DNA of 64,000 bases from Roseibium aggregatum (lineage in GTDB: Bacteria; Pseudomonadota; Alphaproteobacteria; Rhizobiales; Stappiaceae): NCBI RefSeq assembly GCF_014692675.1, contig NZ_JABFCZ010000002.1, positions 62,001 through 126,000 of the forward strand, given 5' to 3'. The translations under genes and the position numbers were made by a program. Under the pieces are notes generated by a model. It worked only from the letters and a program-made list of their open reading frames with translations, searched no databases and had not been told where the DNA came from. Below, piece after piece: positions 8,789 to 17,706 of this stretch. Numbering within the stretch: position 1 is the stretch's first letter; each line of letters starts with the position of its first letter.

Positions 8789-9121
8789 TCAGGTTTCGCT
8801 GTCGGACGGAAAGACCGTGCCGAGGTTGCGCCAGTCTGCAGGCGCGCCGTCGGCGTTCGCGTTCCAGTCCGGATAGGAGTTGATCGTGTCCGGCACCTGG
8901 GCCGGCCACCAGCACGGGTCGGAGCAGCCGTAAAGGTCTGCTTCCATCGGCTGGCAGAGGGCGGCGACGCCGCCGAAGGGATCGACCTCCCAGCCCGGGT
9001 CCAGCGTCGAGGCGCAGCCGGCCACGATGGTCTGCATGGCCCGGACCTCGTCCATTTTGTCGGTTTCGGCCGCCTTGACGACCCGTTCGGCTTTCTGGTT
9101 CAGGGGCTTCAAGTTTTTCAT
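8789..9121 (-). CDS. qhpC: Quinohemoprotein amine dehydrogenase gamma subunit (CTQ-containing, thioether cross-linked)
   Basis: 110 aa, equal to the known leader of about 28 residues plus the about 82-residue mature subunit. There is no Sec signal; the leader is hydrophilic. All residues of the cross-linking pattern can be placed with a single offset from the published numbering: thioether pairs Cys36-Glu45, Cys56-Asp62 and Cys70-Asp78, and the cysteine tryptophylquinone pair Cys66-Trp72. Asp62 would also be the catalytic base. Known family role: redox subunit of the periplasmic amine dehydrogenase. The start codon overlaps the qhpD stop (ATGA), coupling the substrate peptide to its modifying enzyme. 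Confidence 0.95.
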   Translation of the reverse strand: MKNLKPLNQKAERVVKAAETDKMDEVRAMQTIVAGCASTLDPGWEVDPFGGVAALCQPMEADLYGCSDPCWWPAQVPDTINSYPDWNANADGAPADWRNLGTVFPSDSET

Positions 9122-10554
9122 TTGCCGTATGCCCTCCGCGGCATGATGTGATCGGTGAAAAATACCGGCGCGCCGGCGATCAGGTCGCCGTAGACGCCGA
9201 TGCCGAAGTCGACCCAGTCGCGCATGAGATCGCAGTAGTGGTAGGTCGGCTTCAGCGGATCGGAAAAGTGGGCGTAGCTCTCGTGGTAGCAGCCGCCCGC
9301 GCAGATGTTGCGGATGCGGCAGGTGGAGCAGCCCTTGTCGGTGCGGTCCGCCCGGTCCTCGATGAATCGGGCGAGCTTCTGCTTTTCGATGCCGTCGTCC
9401 ACGGTGCCGTAGGTGTCCATGTCGGACCCGGTGAACCGGTGGCAGAGGTTGAGACTGCCTTCGTGGTCAACCGCCAGCATGCCCAGTCCCGCCCCGCAGG
9501 GCAGGGCCTTCGACCGGCCTTCGTAAAGGTCAGTCATCAGCTGGTGCATGTTGGAAAAGCCGATGTTGCGGCCTTTCAGCGCCTCGTCGCGGTAATGCCG
9601 GCCGAGCCGCTTCATTTCGTCAAACACGGTCACCAGTTCGTCGCCGGTCAGGTTGAACGGTGCGACCGGACCGGAGGTCACCGGCGAGAAGCCGACTTCG
9701 TGGAAGCCGATCTCGTTCTTCAGGTGATCCCAGATCTCGTAGACCTGCGTGACGCCCCGGGTCAGCGTCACCCGTCCGCCGACGGGGCGGGACGTGTAGC
9801 GTTCCAGAAGCATTCGCGTCTTCGCGGCGACGACCTCATAGGTGCCCTTGCCGCCGACGGTCTTGCGGTTGAGATCATGGAGAGCCTTCGGGCCGTCCAT
9901 GGAGACCGTCAGGCCGAAACGGTGGGCGTTCAGCCAGTCGACGATCTCCTCGGTGAGCAGGGTCGCATTGGTGGTCAGCGTGAAGTCGACCCGCTTGCCA
10001 AGGGTGCCGAAACGGTCCTCGGCATAGGCGACCACGTCGCGGATCAGCGCGATGTTGCTCAAGGGCTCGCCGCCGAAGAACACAACGTTGTAGCTGTCCC
10101 GGTCCGGGCTTTCGGCAAGCAGAAGCTCGATGGAGCGTTTCGCCGTCTCCAGTCCCATGCGTCGGCCCTTGGAGGGCGTGTCCAGGTCCTCCTTGTAGCA
10201 GTAGGTACAGGACAGGTTGCAGCCCGTGTTGACGTTGAGAACAATCGTCGTCAGCGGGAAGTTTTCGATATGGACCGGCGGCCGTTCCGCTCGGGGCGGG
10301 CGGCCGTCGGTGACGATGTCGAGGTCGAGCAGGGAGCGGATGCGCTCGGTGACGAGATCCGGGTCGGCCCGGCCCTCGAAACGTTCGCGTACATCCTGTT
10401 CGCTCACCCTTGCGCGGTCGGCGAAGAGGTCGATCACGTCGTTGTCGAGACGGTCGATCTCGAACAGCGAGGTGGTCGGAATGTGGAACAGCAGGTGCCG
10501 TCCGTCGACTTCGACCCGATGCGCGTTTTGCGGCTGGTAGAAGAGATAACCCAT
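9118..10554 (-). CDS. qhpD: QhpD, radical SAM/SPASM enzyme forming thioether cross-links in QhpC
   Basis: 478 aa. An N-terminal domain of about 90 residues resembles a peptide-recognition element. The radical-SAM motif CNLSCTYC (Cys112, 116, 119) and a GGEP motif (about 161-164) follow. The C-terminal SPASM-type cysteines lie around residues 352-440 ([23 protein letters not shown]) and should bind two auxiliary [4Fe-4S] clusters. The established role is formation of the three Cys-to-Asp/Glu thioether bonds in the gamma subunit before export. It sits 15 bp after qhpA and overlaps qhpC. Confidence 0.95.
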   Translation of the reverse strand: MGYLFYQPQNAHRVEVDGRHLLFHIPTTSLFEIDRLDNDVIDLFADRARVSEQDVRERFEGRADPDLVTERIRSLLDLDIVTDGRPPRAERPPVHIENFPLTTIVLNVNTGCNLSCTYCYKEDLDTPSKGRRMGLETAKRSIELLLAESPDRDSYNVVFFGGEPLSNIALIRDVVAYAEDRFGTLGKRVDFTLTTNATLLTEEIVDWLNAHRFGLTVSMDGPKALHDLNRKTVGGKGTYEVVAAKTRMLLERYTSRPVGGRVTLTRGVTQVYEIWDHLKNEIGFHEVGFSPVTSGPVAPFNLTGDELVTVFDEMKRLGRHYRDEALKGRNIGFSNMHQLMTDLYEGRSKALPCGAGLGMLAVDHEGSLNLCHRFTGSDMDTYGTVDDGIEKQKLARFIEDRADRTDKGCSTCRIRNICAGGCYHESYAHFSDPLKPTYHYCDLMRDWVDFGIGVYGDLIAGAPVFFTDHIMPRRAYGK

Positions 10555-10569
10555 GATGCAGTCCCTCCC

Positions 10570-12135
10570 TTAGCGGATCGGCGGATCGTTCCAGCGCTGG
10601 ACCGTGACGATGAGCTGTCCTTCGCCGGACGCATCACCGCTCTTGGCCAGAACCTTCAGATTGCCGGCGTTGTTGGTGGAGAAGGGACGTTTCGGGTTGG
10701 GACCGGCGACGGCCGGCATGAAGATGCCGAGGCTTTCGTCCATCTTGCCCGCAAATTCCACGTCCTTCAGGGCTTCGGCTTCCTCGTTGAAGGGAGCGAC
10801 CGACCAGGAGGCGGGAACCACGCCGATGCGCACATCGTCGTCCGTGCCCGGCTGGCCGTCCGCGCCGTTCCAGTAGCCGACCGCATCGAAGCGGGCCGGG
10901 ACCTTGCCGGCAGAGCCGCCGCCGCCGCCGACGCGGGCGACCGCGAAGGCCGGTTCGACCTTGAGGCTGTCGATGTGGCTGTAGACGGCAAGGGCATCGT
11001 CTGCCGTCGCGTCACTGGAGGTGACGGAGATCGCACCGTCGGTGCCCGCAGCCGGGCTGACGTCGACGGCCGCGCCATAGGCGTTGACCGTGCCGCCGGA
11101 GGCATCGAGCGCGCCGGTTAGAGCGACACTGCCGAGCCCGGTGCCGACCACCTGGACCGTGCCGCTGGCGCCTGCCGGGAGTGTGGAGGGCACCACGCCG
11201 GCAATCGCCGGTTTGCCGCCGACCTTCACGGCCTTGAAGGCACCGCCGAGGCTGTCTTCGGCATGCAGGAACTGGCGGCCGGAGAGGCTTGCGCCGTCTT
11301 CGGAAATCGCGAGCACCTGGCGGTAGGCGGTGTCGCCGATTGTCAGGTTGGCGCGCCATTCATAGCCGGTATAGACGTTGAGCTTGCCGGAAACGGCTAA
11401 CTCATCGCCGCTTGCAGTCTTGAGCGTGCCGGAAACCGAATAGGGCTGGGTGTCGCCGGAGACCTCGAGCGCGCCATAGGCCTCGCCCTTGGCAGGCAGG
11501 CTCGTTGTGAACACCCAGGACCCGGTCGCAGACGGCTTGTCCGCCTTTTCCCAGGCGGTCCAGGCATCGGTTTCAAACGGATATTTTTCCGCCAGCAACG
11601 GCACGACTTCCTCGCGGGCGATCTTCAGCCATTCCCGGTCGCGCGCTAGCGCCTGGTATTCCAGGGTCGGCCATTGGCCGACATGGAAGTCGATGTGCAT
11701 GTTCCATTCGTCTTTCGTGCGCCGCTGCAGGGCGACGCGGGCGGCGGAATGACAGCGGGCGCACATTTCGGCGAGCGGTGCTTCGGGCGCTTCCACCACG
11801 TTCGGCCGGCGTTCCAGAATATAGCGGAAATCCTCCGCTTCCGACGGGGCGAGCCCCTGCGTGTCGGCGAGATAATGGACCAGTTCGCTCTGGACACCCG
11901 GCTCCAGTTCCATGCCGTGGAACAGGCGCATGCGCACGATGGTCATCAGCCAGCCTTCCGGCGTCTTGCGCTGGTGCTTGATGCGGCTCAGCGCACCACT
12001 GTCGTCGGCGGCATGGCAGCCGCTGCAATTTTCCGCCAGCAGCGTGGCGCCGTCCTGCGCCTGTGCCGGGGTCGACATCAGAAGCAGCACGCCGGCCAGG
12101 CCGGCGATATGCCCCTTTCGCAGTCGTTTCATCAT
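10570..12135 (-). CDS. qhpA: Quinohemoprotein amine dehydrogenase alpha subunit (diheme)
   Basis: 521 aa. A signal peptide (cleavage near AQA-QD, residue 26) directs it to the periplasm. Two c-type heme sites, CSGCH (37-41) and CARCH (125-129), lie in the N-terminal domain; beta-sandwich domains follow, as in the known alpha subunit. It takes electrons from the CTQ cofactor of the gamma subunit and passes them to a soluble cytochrome or cupredoxin. The start codon overlaps the stop of qhpG (ATGA). Confidence 0.95.
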   Translation of the reverse strand: MMKRLRKGHIAGLAGVLLLMSTPAQAQDGATLLAENCSGCHAADDSGALSRIKHQRKTPEGWLMTIVRMRLFHGMELEPGVQSELVHYLADTQGLAPSEAEDFRYILERRPNVVEAPEAPLAEMCARCHSAARVALQRRTKDEWNMHIDFHVGQWPTLEYQALARDREWLKIAREEVVPLLAEKYPFETDAWTAWEKADKPSATGSWVFTTSLPAKGEAYGALEVSGDTQPYSVSGTLKTASGDELAVSGKLNVYTGYEWRANLTIGDTAYRQVLAISEDGASLSGRQFLHAEDSLGGAFKAVKVGGKPAIAGVVPSTLPAGASGTVQVVGTGLGSVALTGALDASGGTVNAYGAAVDVSPAAGTDGAISVTSSDATADDALAVYSHIDSLKVEPAFAVARVGGGGGSAGKVPARFDAVGYWNGADGQPGTDDDVRIGVVPASWSVAPFNEEAEALKDVEFAGKMDESLGIFMPAVAGPNPKRPFSTNNAGNLKVLAKSGDASGEGQLIVTVQRWNDPPIR

Positions 12136-13460
12136 GCTGTTTCCCTCATTCTGGTGTGTGTTTCGGTTGCTTTTTGTGGTTGGTCCGGCAGGCCGGACAG
12201 AAGACCGCGGCTTTCAAGCCAGCGAAGGGCCTCGGCCGGGCCCGTTGCCCTGGCCTCGGTCCGGGAAAGTTCGAGAAGTTCGCGAACGGGCAATCCGCAC
12301 ACGAAGGCGACGCCTTCCGGATCCTGCGGCGTGATCAGCACCTCGCGTTCCTTCAACCGGTTGCCGTCCACGACCACGCGCCGGTCCAGGCGGGTCGCGT
12401 CGGCCACGGCATGGGCCGGCTCGTTGTCGGGCCAGGCGGCACGGGCGGCCCAGAAGGGATGAGCCGCAAGGTCCGTCTCCAACCGGTAGAAATCGCGGCC
12501 GATGCGCGCTTGACGCCAGAAGGTGCCGACCACCCGATGGCGGTAGAACCGGGCGGCGAGATCCGGGTCTTCGCCCTCGAGAAGCGTCAGCACACTTGGA
12601 ACGGCAGCGAGCGCGGAGGAGATTGCCCAGAACAGGCCGTGGCCGGACAGCGGATCGATGGCAACGGCGGCGTCACCGATCGACAGGACGGGTAAGGACA
12701 GCTTCGGCGCCGACAGGACCAGGCCGGCAGGGCGGGCGAGGAGGTCTCCCTCGAAGCCATAGGTTTCAAACCGGCCGTCAAACTGAGGTTGGGCGAGGAA
12801 AGCCCGCATGCGCTCCGCAAGCGCTGCCTGACCGGAACCGGGCAGATCGTCCGCATCGATGCAGATCTGCAGCCAGGGACCGAAGCCAGGCTCCACTGCC
12901 GACCAGACCCAGCCCTGGGGAGTCGCTTCTACATGGGTGCCGGAGTGGGGGGTGGGTCTCGAAAAAAGACCAGCAATCGCAAGTGTTTGTGGGCCTTTTT
13001 GACGATTGGTGGAAGGAGCCTGGCGGCCGCGGGCATCGATCATCAGCCGGGCGGTGACCGTCTCGCCATCGGCAAGGCTCAAGGTAACGCCGGTTTCCGG
13101 ATCATCCTGTTCGATCCGGCGCAGGCGGGCCTTGCGGACCGTCACGCCGGCTTCGATTGCCGCATGGCGTAGCGCGGCGTCGAAATCGTGCCGGCGGACA
13201 AGGCGTTCGCCGTTGGCGGTGTCGTTGAGACCGGCCCAGCGAACCGAACGGCGCATGGGCGCGCTTGCGGCCTGCAGGGCGTCTTCAAGTCCCTTCTGTC
13301 TCAGGATAAGGGCGACCCGTTCGCCCAGGCCTTCAAGGCGCGGACGGGTGGTGTCCGGGTCGATCAGAACGACATCGACCCCGGTGCGCGCCAGTTCACG
13401 CGCTGCGAACGCACCGGCAGGTCCTCCGCCGGCAACTGCCACATCGAAGCAGGCTGCCAA
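12132..13460 (-). CDS. qhpG: QhpG, FAD-dependent monooxygenase that hydroxylates the QhpC tryptophan
   Basis: 442 aa. The N-terminal dinucleotide-binding motif GGGPAG (residues 11-16) with the following FAD beta-alpha-beta unit, and a GDAAVAIDPLSGHG motif around the second FAD site, identify a PHBH/tryptophan-halogenase-like flavin monooxygenase. In the QHNDH system QhpG adds both oxygens to the Trp that becomes CTQ. Here it is the first gene of the operon, directly downstream of the promoter region shared with qhpR, and is coupled to qhpA by an ATGA overlap. Confidence 0.9.
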   Translation of the reverse strand: MAACFDVAVAGGGPAGAFAARELARTGVDVVLIDPDTTRPRLEGLGERVALILRQKGLEDALQAASAPMRRSVRWAGLNDTANGERLVRRHDFDAALRHAAIEAGVTVRKARLRRIEQDDPETGVTLSLADGETVTARLMIDARGRQAPSTNRQKGPQTLAIAGLFSRPTPHSGTHVEATPQGWVWSAVEPGFGPWLQICIDADDLPGSGQAALAERMRAFLAQPQFDGRFETYGFEGDLLARPAGLVLSAPKLSLPVLSIGDAAVAIDPLSGHGLFWAISSALAAVPSVLTLLEGEDPDLAARFYRHRVVGTFWRQARIGRDFYRLETDLAAHPFWAARAAWPDNEPAHAVADATRLDRRVVVDGNRLKEREVLITPQDPEGVAFVCGLPVRELLELSRTEARATGPAEALRWLESRGLLSGLPDQPQKATETHTRMRETA

Positions 13461-13573
13461 AATTTTCCCCTCGTCCGGGTCCCCATGTTTTCACGGTGTG
13501 ATCCCGGATCTCTCTGCAATGCCATTAAGAGGGGGTGTTTCGGACCGTTCTCGACAATTTCGGCCAAATTTCA

Positions 13574-13608
13574 GTGCAACCCCCAAAACAGGGGATGGCC
13601 GATTGCAC
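13574..13608. promoter_or_regulatory. Candidate operator in the qhpG-qhpR divergent promoter region
   Basis: The 238-bp divergent gap (13461-13698) has no gene. It holds an inverted repeat GTGCAA-N23-TTGCAC (13574-13579 and 13603-13608), which encloses CCCC-N6-GGGG (13581-13594). A lower-GC stretch with likely promoters follows (13609-13650). The position suits an AraC-type activator site for QhpR, but this is inference from symmetry only. Confidence 0.35.
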
Positions 13609-13698
13609 GCCTGATAAAGATTTGATCTACTCATTCTTTAGGCATGAACTTTTCTTCGGCAGGCCGGAGAAATCGGGATTTCGGGGTGGACGGAAGCC

Positions 13699-14721
13699 AT
13701 GTCTACGGATGCGACCATTATATCCGGAGCCCTTCGCGGGCTTCAGAACATGCTGGTGGAAAAAGGGCTTGAACCGGCCGTTTTGGGCCGTCAGTACGGC
13801 GTTCCGGCCGGTGCCTGGAACAGCCCCCAGGTCGAAATTCCGCTCACCGCCTTCGTCCGGATCTACGAGCAGGGAGCCTCGGCACTGGGCGTGCCCGGCA
13901 TCGGCTGGCAGTCGGGACCGCTTCTGGATCTGGCCGATCTTGGCGAACTCGGCAATGCGATCCTGTCGGCACCGACTGTCGGCAGTGCTCTGCGTACCTT
14001 CGAGCGCTTCCTGCGCGTGATCCAGAGCGAGACCGACCTGCGGTTGACGGTGGAAGACGGCGTTGTGACGCTGACCTATCGCATTCTCAATCCGGACATC
14101 TGGCCGCGCCGGCAGGACGCGGAATTCACCCTGTCGGTGCTGACCCAGCTTATCCGCCGGGGGGCGGGGGACGACTGGAGCCCGGACCTTATCTGCTTCG
14201 AGCACGAGGCCGCGCGCAGCCTGTCGAGCTGGGGCGAGGTGACGGGGAGTGCCTGCCAGTTCGATTGCGAAACCAACGCGCTGAGTTTCCCCGAGGCAAT
14301 CCTGAACCTGCCGATGCCGCGCGACGACGCCTCGCGCCACCGCCGAGCGCTGGACACCCTGACCCGGTGGCTGGCGGAAGCCTATCGGTCCAATTCCCTG
14401 GTCGACCGGACCCGGACCGCCATTTACACCGGACTGGAGACCGGTATCGTCGACCAGGAGACGATTGCCCGCGACCTCGGCCTGTCCCGGCGCAGCTTGC
14501 GCCGGCACCTGAGCGAGGAGGGCGTGCGTTTCTCCACCCTTCTGGACGATTGCCGCTTCCGGGTTGCCCGCCATGCGCTCGCCGACACGTCGCATCCGCT
14601 AGCTCAGATCGCTTTCGAGCTCAGCTATTCCGACCAGACCGCGTTCGAACGCGCCTTCAAACGGCGCACCGGCATGACACCGAGGCAATACCGCCAGGCG
14701 TTTCGCTTTGGCCACAGTTAG
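13699..14721 (+). CDS. qhpR: QhpR, AraC-family transcriptional activator of the qhp operon
   Basis: 340 aa. The N-terminal about 220 residues match the arabinose-binding-like/OruR-type ligand domain seen in long AraC regulators. The C-terminal about 100 residues contain the double helix-turn-helix (ARDLGLSRRSLRRHL, then QIAFELSYSDQTAFERAFKR and the closing TGMTPRQYRQ). It is divergent from qhpG, as expected for the amine-responsive QhpR of Paracoccus. It is convergent with the next gene and overlaps it by 4 bp. Confidence 0.85.
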   Translation: MSTDATIISGALRGLQNMLVEKGLEPAVLGRQYGVPAGAWNSPQVEIPLTAFVRIYEQGASALGVPGIGWQSGPLLDLADLGELGNAILSAPTVGSALRTFERFLRVIQSETDLRLTVEDGVVTLTYRILNPDIWPRRQDAEFTLSVLTQLIRRGAGDDWSPDLICFEHEAARSLSSWGEVTGSACQFDCETNALSFPEAILNLPMPRDDASRHRRALDTLTRWLAEAYRSNSLVDRTRTAIYTGLETGIVDQETIARDLGLSRRSLRRHLSEEGVRFSTLLDDCRFRVARHALADTSHPLAQIAFELSYSDQTAFERAFKRRTGMTPRQYRQAFRFGHS

Positions 14722-16145
14722 CCGATCGCTTCACTGAGCACCTGCGTGAAGCGGGCAATACGGTCCGGCGTGGCATCTGCGAAGCCGACAATCAGGCCGC
14801 TCAGCGGTTCCGCCAGGCAATAGGCCGACAGACGAGCGGGTCGGAAACCGGCTTCGGCAAGTGCGGTGAGGGCCAGGGTCTCGTCTCGGCCGCCGCGAAA
14901 GCGGACCGTCAGCTGTACGCCGCCGTCGGGCGGGTAGACGTCAATGCCATCGATCTGGCCGAGAGCCGCGGCAAGCGCATTGCCGCGGGTCTCGTAGGCG
15001 CGGGCGATGCGGCGCAGGTGGGCGCGGTAGCGGCCGGAGCGCATCATCTCCGCCAGGGCGAGCTGGGCGTGGAGATTGGCCATGAGGCCGAGGTTGCGGT
15101 GGGCCGCGCGCATGGGATCGATCAGGGCTTCGGGCACCACCATCCAGCCGATCCTGAGGGCGGGCATCAGCACCTTTGCCGCCGTTCCCAGATAGACGAC
15201 CCCGCCACCTTCACCATGAGCGGCAAGGGCCGCGATTTCCCGGCCGCGCCACAGAAACTCACTGTCGTAGTCATCCTCGATCACCAGCGCGTCCTGCGCC
15301 CGCGCGCGTTCCAGAAGCTCCAGCCGCCGGGGCAGGGACAGGCGGTAGCCGAGGGGATACTGGTTCGACGGGGTGACGTAGATCAGGCGCGCATTTCCGG
15401 GCACAAGGCGCGGTTTGAGGCCATGCTCGTCCATGGGAACCGGGGCGATCTCAAGTCCGGCGCCGAGGAAGGCCGCACGTGCGCCCATGAAGCCGGGATC
15501 TTCCATGGCGACCGTCTCGCCCGGGTCGGTCATCACCTGGGCGACCAGCGCGAGCGAGCCTTGCGTGCCGGTGGTAATCAGGATCTGCTCCGGATCGACC
15601 CAAAGCCCCCGGTCGGATGCCAGCCGCTCGGCCAAAACCTCGCGCAAAGCGGGCAGACCGAAGGGGGCATTGTAATTGGCGAGGTCGCCATGGCGCTGCC
15701 GGGCGGCACGGCGCAGCGCCTGTGCCCATTCGTCGGCGGGAAACAGGCTTTCCGCCGGTGCGCCAGGGTGCATCACGCCACGCTCGGCGACGTAACTTGC
15801 CGCGCGCGGGTCGGCGGACAGGTTCCGGCCGCGTTCCGAAAGGGCCGGAGGAGATGCGGGCTGAGGTCGGGCGCTAAGCACCTGCGGGGCGATCACCTCG
15901 GGCGCGGCACCGGGGCGGATTGCCAGCACGCCTTCCGACCGCAGCAGGTCGTAGGCCGTGTTCACCGTGGCGCGCGACACCCCGAGCCCTTCCGCGGCGG
16001 CGCGGCTCGAAGGCAGGCGCACGCCCTCCGGAAGCCGGCCGTCGCGGATCGCGGTGAGCAGGTCGCGGTGGATCTGCACCGGCATGGGATCGGGCCGGGC
16101 CGGATCGGGCGAGGTGAGGGCGGCAAGTGTAACTGGTTTGTTCAT
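14718..16145 (-). CDS. MocR-type transcriptional regulator (GntR HTH fused to aminotransferase domain)
   Basis: 475 aa. An N-terminal winged helix (LPSSRAAAEGLGVSRATVNTAY, about residues 44-65) is followed by a class I aminotransferase fold with YVTPSNQYPLG, EDDYDSEF and the PLP-lysine motif GTAAKVLMPALRIGW. Such regulators sense PLP or a PLP adduct and often control vitamin B6 or amino-acid genes. It is divergent from a PPOX-fold flavoprotein across 76 bp, so that gene is the probable target. It does not match a canonical PdxR partner (pdxST), so no gene symbol is given. Confidence 0.85.
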   Translation of the reverse strand: MNKPVTLAALTSPDPARPDPMPVQIHRDLLTAIRDGRLPEGVRLPSSRAAAEGLGVSRATVNTAYDLLRSEGVLAIRPGAAPEVIAPQVLSARPQPASPPALSERGRNLSADPRAASYVAERGVMHPGAPAESLFPADEWAQALRRAARQRHGDLANYNAPFGLPALREVLAERLASDRGLWVDPEQILITTGTQGSLALVAQVMTDPGETVAMEDPGFMGARAAFLGAGLEIAPVPMDEHGLKPRLVPGNARLIYVTPSNQYPLGYRLSLPRRLELLERARAQDALVIEDDYDSEFLWRGREIAALAAHGEGGGVVYLGTAAKVLMPALRIGWMVVPEALIDPMRAAHRNLGLMANLHAQLALAEMMRSGRYRAHLRRIARAYETRGNALAAALGQIDGIDVYPPDGGVQLTVRFRGGRDETLALTALAEAGFRPARLSAYCLAEPLSGLIVGFADATPDRIARFTQVLSEAIG

Positions 16146-16221
16146 TTTTCAATAAACTAGATATCGGAGCGGACCAGTAAGCCGGTTATCAGGGGCGAAA
16201 GTCAACCCGATGGAGCTCTCC
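16146..16221. promoter_or_regulatory. Divergent promoter region of the MocR regulator and PPOX protein
   Basis: A short AT-richer spacer. An ACTGGT (16130-16135, at the start of the regulator gene) and a GACCAG (16169-16174) are inversely related and about 40 bp apart. This spacing fits looping by a dimeric MocR protein, but the assignment is weak. Confidence 0.3.
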
Positions 16222-16881
16222 ATGTCGCCTGAATCCGAGACCAAGACACTTCCCGCCTATGCCCGTGCGCGGCAGCCGAAGCGTGCCCGCTATGACGAGG
16301 AGACGATCCACGGCATCCTCGATACCGGGCTTGTCGGCCATGTAGGCTTTGTCGCCGACGGCCGTCCGATGGTGATCCCGATGGCCTATGCGAGGGTGGG
16401 CGGCACGCTCTATCTGCACGGCGCTTCCAAGACCCGGATCGCGCGGCTGGACGGCATCCCGATGTGCATGACCGCCACGCAACTCACCGGCATTGTCGCC
16501 GCACGGTCCGGGTTCCACCACTCGGTCAACTACCGCTCCGCCGTGGTTCACGGCACCGCGCGCCATGTGGATGGAGAGGAACTGGATGCGGCGCTGGAAG
16601 CGATCACCGATCACCTGCTGCCGGGCCGCACGGCGGAAATCCGTCCGATGACCGCCCAGGAACGCAAGGCGACCGGCGTCGTGGCGCTCGACATCGACCA
16701 CGCCAGCGCCAAGGTGCGCACCGGACCGCCGGTCGACGACGAGGAAGACCATGCGCTTGGCCTGTGGGCCGGTGTCGTCCCGGTCACAACGGCGCTCAGC
16801 ACCGGTGTCCAGGATGCCTACACGCCGGAGGGCGCGGCAGAACCCGCATCGATCGCGGCCGCGCGCCGGAAATTCGCCTGA
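16222..16881 (+). CDS. Pyridoxamine 5'-phosphate oxidase-fold FMN-binding protein
   Basis: 219 aa from the ATG at 16222, preferred because GGAG lies 6 nt before it; the in-frame ATG at 16210 would add four residues. The sequence (TGLVGHVGFVADGRPMVIPMAYARVGG start, then TLYLHGASKTR) is typical of the split-barrel flavoprotein family PF12900, including NimA-like proteins. The reaction is unknown. The divergent MocR regulator suggests a link to PLP or amine metabolism; this is inference. Confidence 0.75.
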   Translation: MSPESETKTLPAYARARQPKRARYDEETIHGILDTGLVGHVGFVADGRPMVIPMAYARVGGTLYLHGASKTRIARLDGIPMCMTATQLTGIVAARSGFHHSVNYRSAVVHGTARHVDGEELDAALEAITDHLLPGRTAEIRPMTAQERKATGVVALDIDHASAKVRTGPPVDDEEDHALGLWAGVVPVTTALSTGVQDAYTPEGAAEPASIAAARRKFA

Positions 16882-16911
16882 TCGGAACGCTGATTTGTGG
16901 GTTAAGTTGTC

Positions 16912-17622
16912 TCAGCCTCCAGCCAGGGACCGCTCAATCCCACCGGCGCAGAAGTCGACCAGCACAGCACGGTAATCGAGCGGGGTGGCCGGGATCTCCT
17001 CATGGGAGAGGCCGCTGATACGCTCCCGGCTGGCGACGATGGAGAGCAGGCTGGAGACGGTCAGGGTCAGGAGCGTCGCCAGGTCCTTCTTCGAGGCGTT
17101 CGGATAGAGCGTTTCGAAGGCGTCCATGTATTCCAGGGCGACCGGATCGTAAAGGTCGCGGACCTCGCGGTAGTAGCGGTCGTCGGAGACGATCCGGGCA
17201 ATCAGCTCCGCATAGGCCCGCCATTGCGGATCGCCGCCGGAGGCATATTCCAGATAGGGGGTGAGGTAGGCATCCACCAGGCCGTGAACCGTCAGGCCGT
17301 CTCCGGACGCTTGCAGGGCTGCGAGCCGTTCCCTTCGGGCGATGTTCAAGGGCTCTACCCGGCGCGCCAGCACCGTGCGGAACAGTTCCCGCTTGGATTT
17401 GCTGTGGAAGCCGACGACGCCGAGGGTGACCCCGGCCTCGGCCGCAATCTGACGGATGGAGACCGCGTCGAAGCCGTCGGCGGCAAAGCAGCGCTCGGCG
17501 GCATCCAGCACCCGGTCGCGGGTCGCTTCGCCGCGCAGGATGCGCTTGTCGGTAACAGTTCGGTCCGTCTCGTCGCTCTCTGGCGATGTTGCAGGTTTCG
17601 ATTGGGTCGGCACTCTTGACAT
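16912..17622 (-). CDS. TetR-family transcriptional regulator of the TRAP/cyclase/FAH operon
   Basis: 236 aa from the ATG at 17622; an upstream in-frame extension to 17691 would run into the promoter of the divergent operon. The HTH is ATRDRVLDAAERCFAADGF followed by SIRQIAAEAGVTLGVVGFHS (about residues 35-75). The C-terminal ligand domain is alpha-helical. It is 84 bp from the divergent dctP gene and is inferred to repress that operon in response to its substrate. Confidence 0.8.
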   Translation of the reverse strand: MSRVPTQSKPATSPESDETDRTVTDKRILRGEATRDRVLDAAERCFAADGFDAVSIRQIAAEAGVTLGVVGFHSKSKRELFRTVLARRVEPLNIARRERLAALQASGDGLTVHGLVDAYLTPYLEYASGGDPQWRAYAELIARIVSDDRYYREVRDLYDPVALEYMDAFETLYPNASKKDLATLLTLTVSSLLSIVASRERISGLSHEEIPATPLDYRAVLVDFCAGGIERSLAGG

Positions 17623-17627
17623 TTTAT

Positions 17628-17635
17628 ACGAACGT
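17628..17635. promoter_or_regulatory. Candidate TetR operator core in the divergent promoter
   Basis: A small palindrome ACG-AA-CGT lies within TATACGAACGTCCAAATA in the 84-bp gap between the TetR gene and dctP, where such regulators usually bind. It is short, so support is weak. Confidence 0.3.
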
Positions 17636-17706
17636 CCAAATAGTTTCTTATGGCTTTGGAGGAGCCTGCCGGAAGTTTGCCTTCCGCGCAATGGAGGAGT
17701 TTAAAA

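Noticed and set aside
9148-11121. Plus-strand open frame of 657 codons opposite qhpD and qhpA
   Set aside because: Antisense to two genes with unmistakable heme and radical-SAM motifs; composition is that of a shadow frame.
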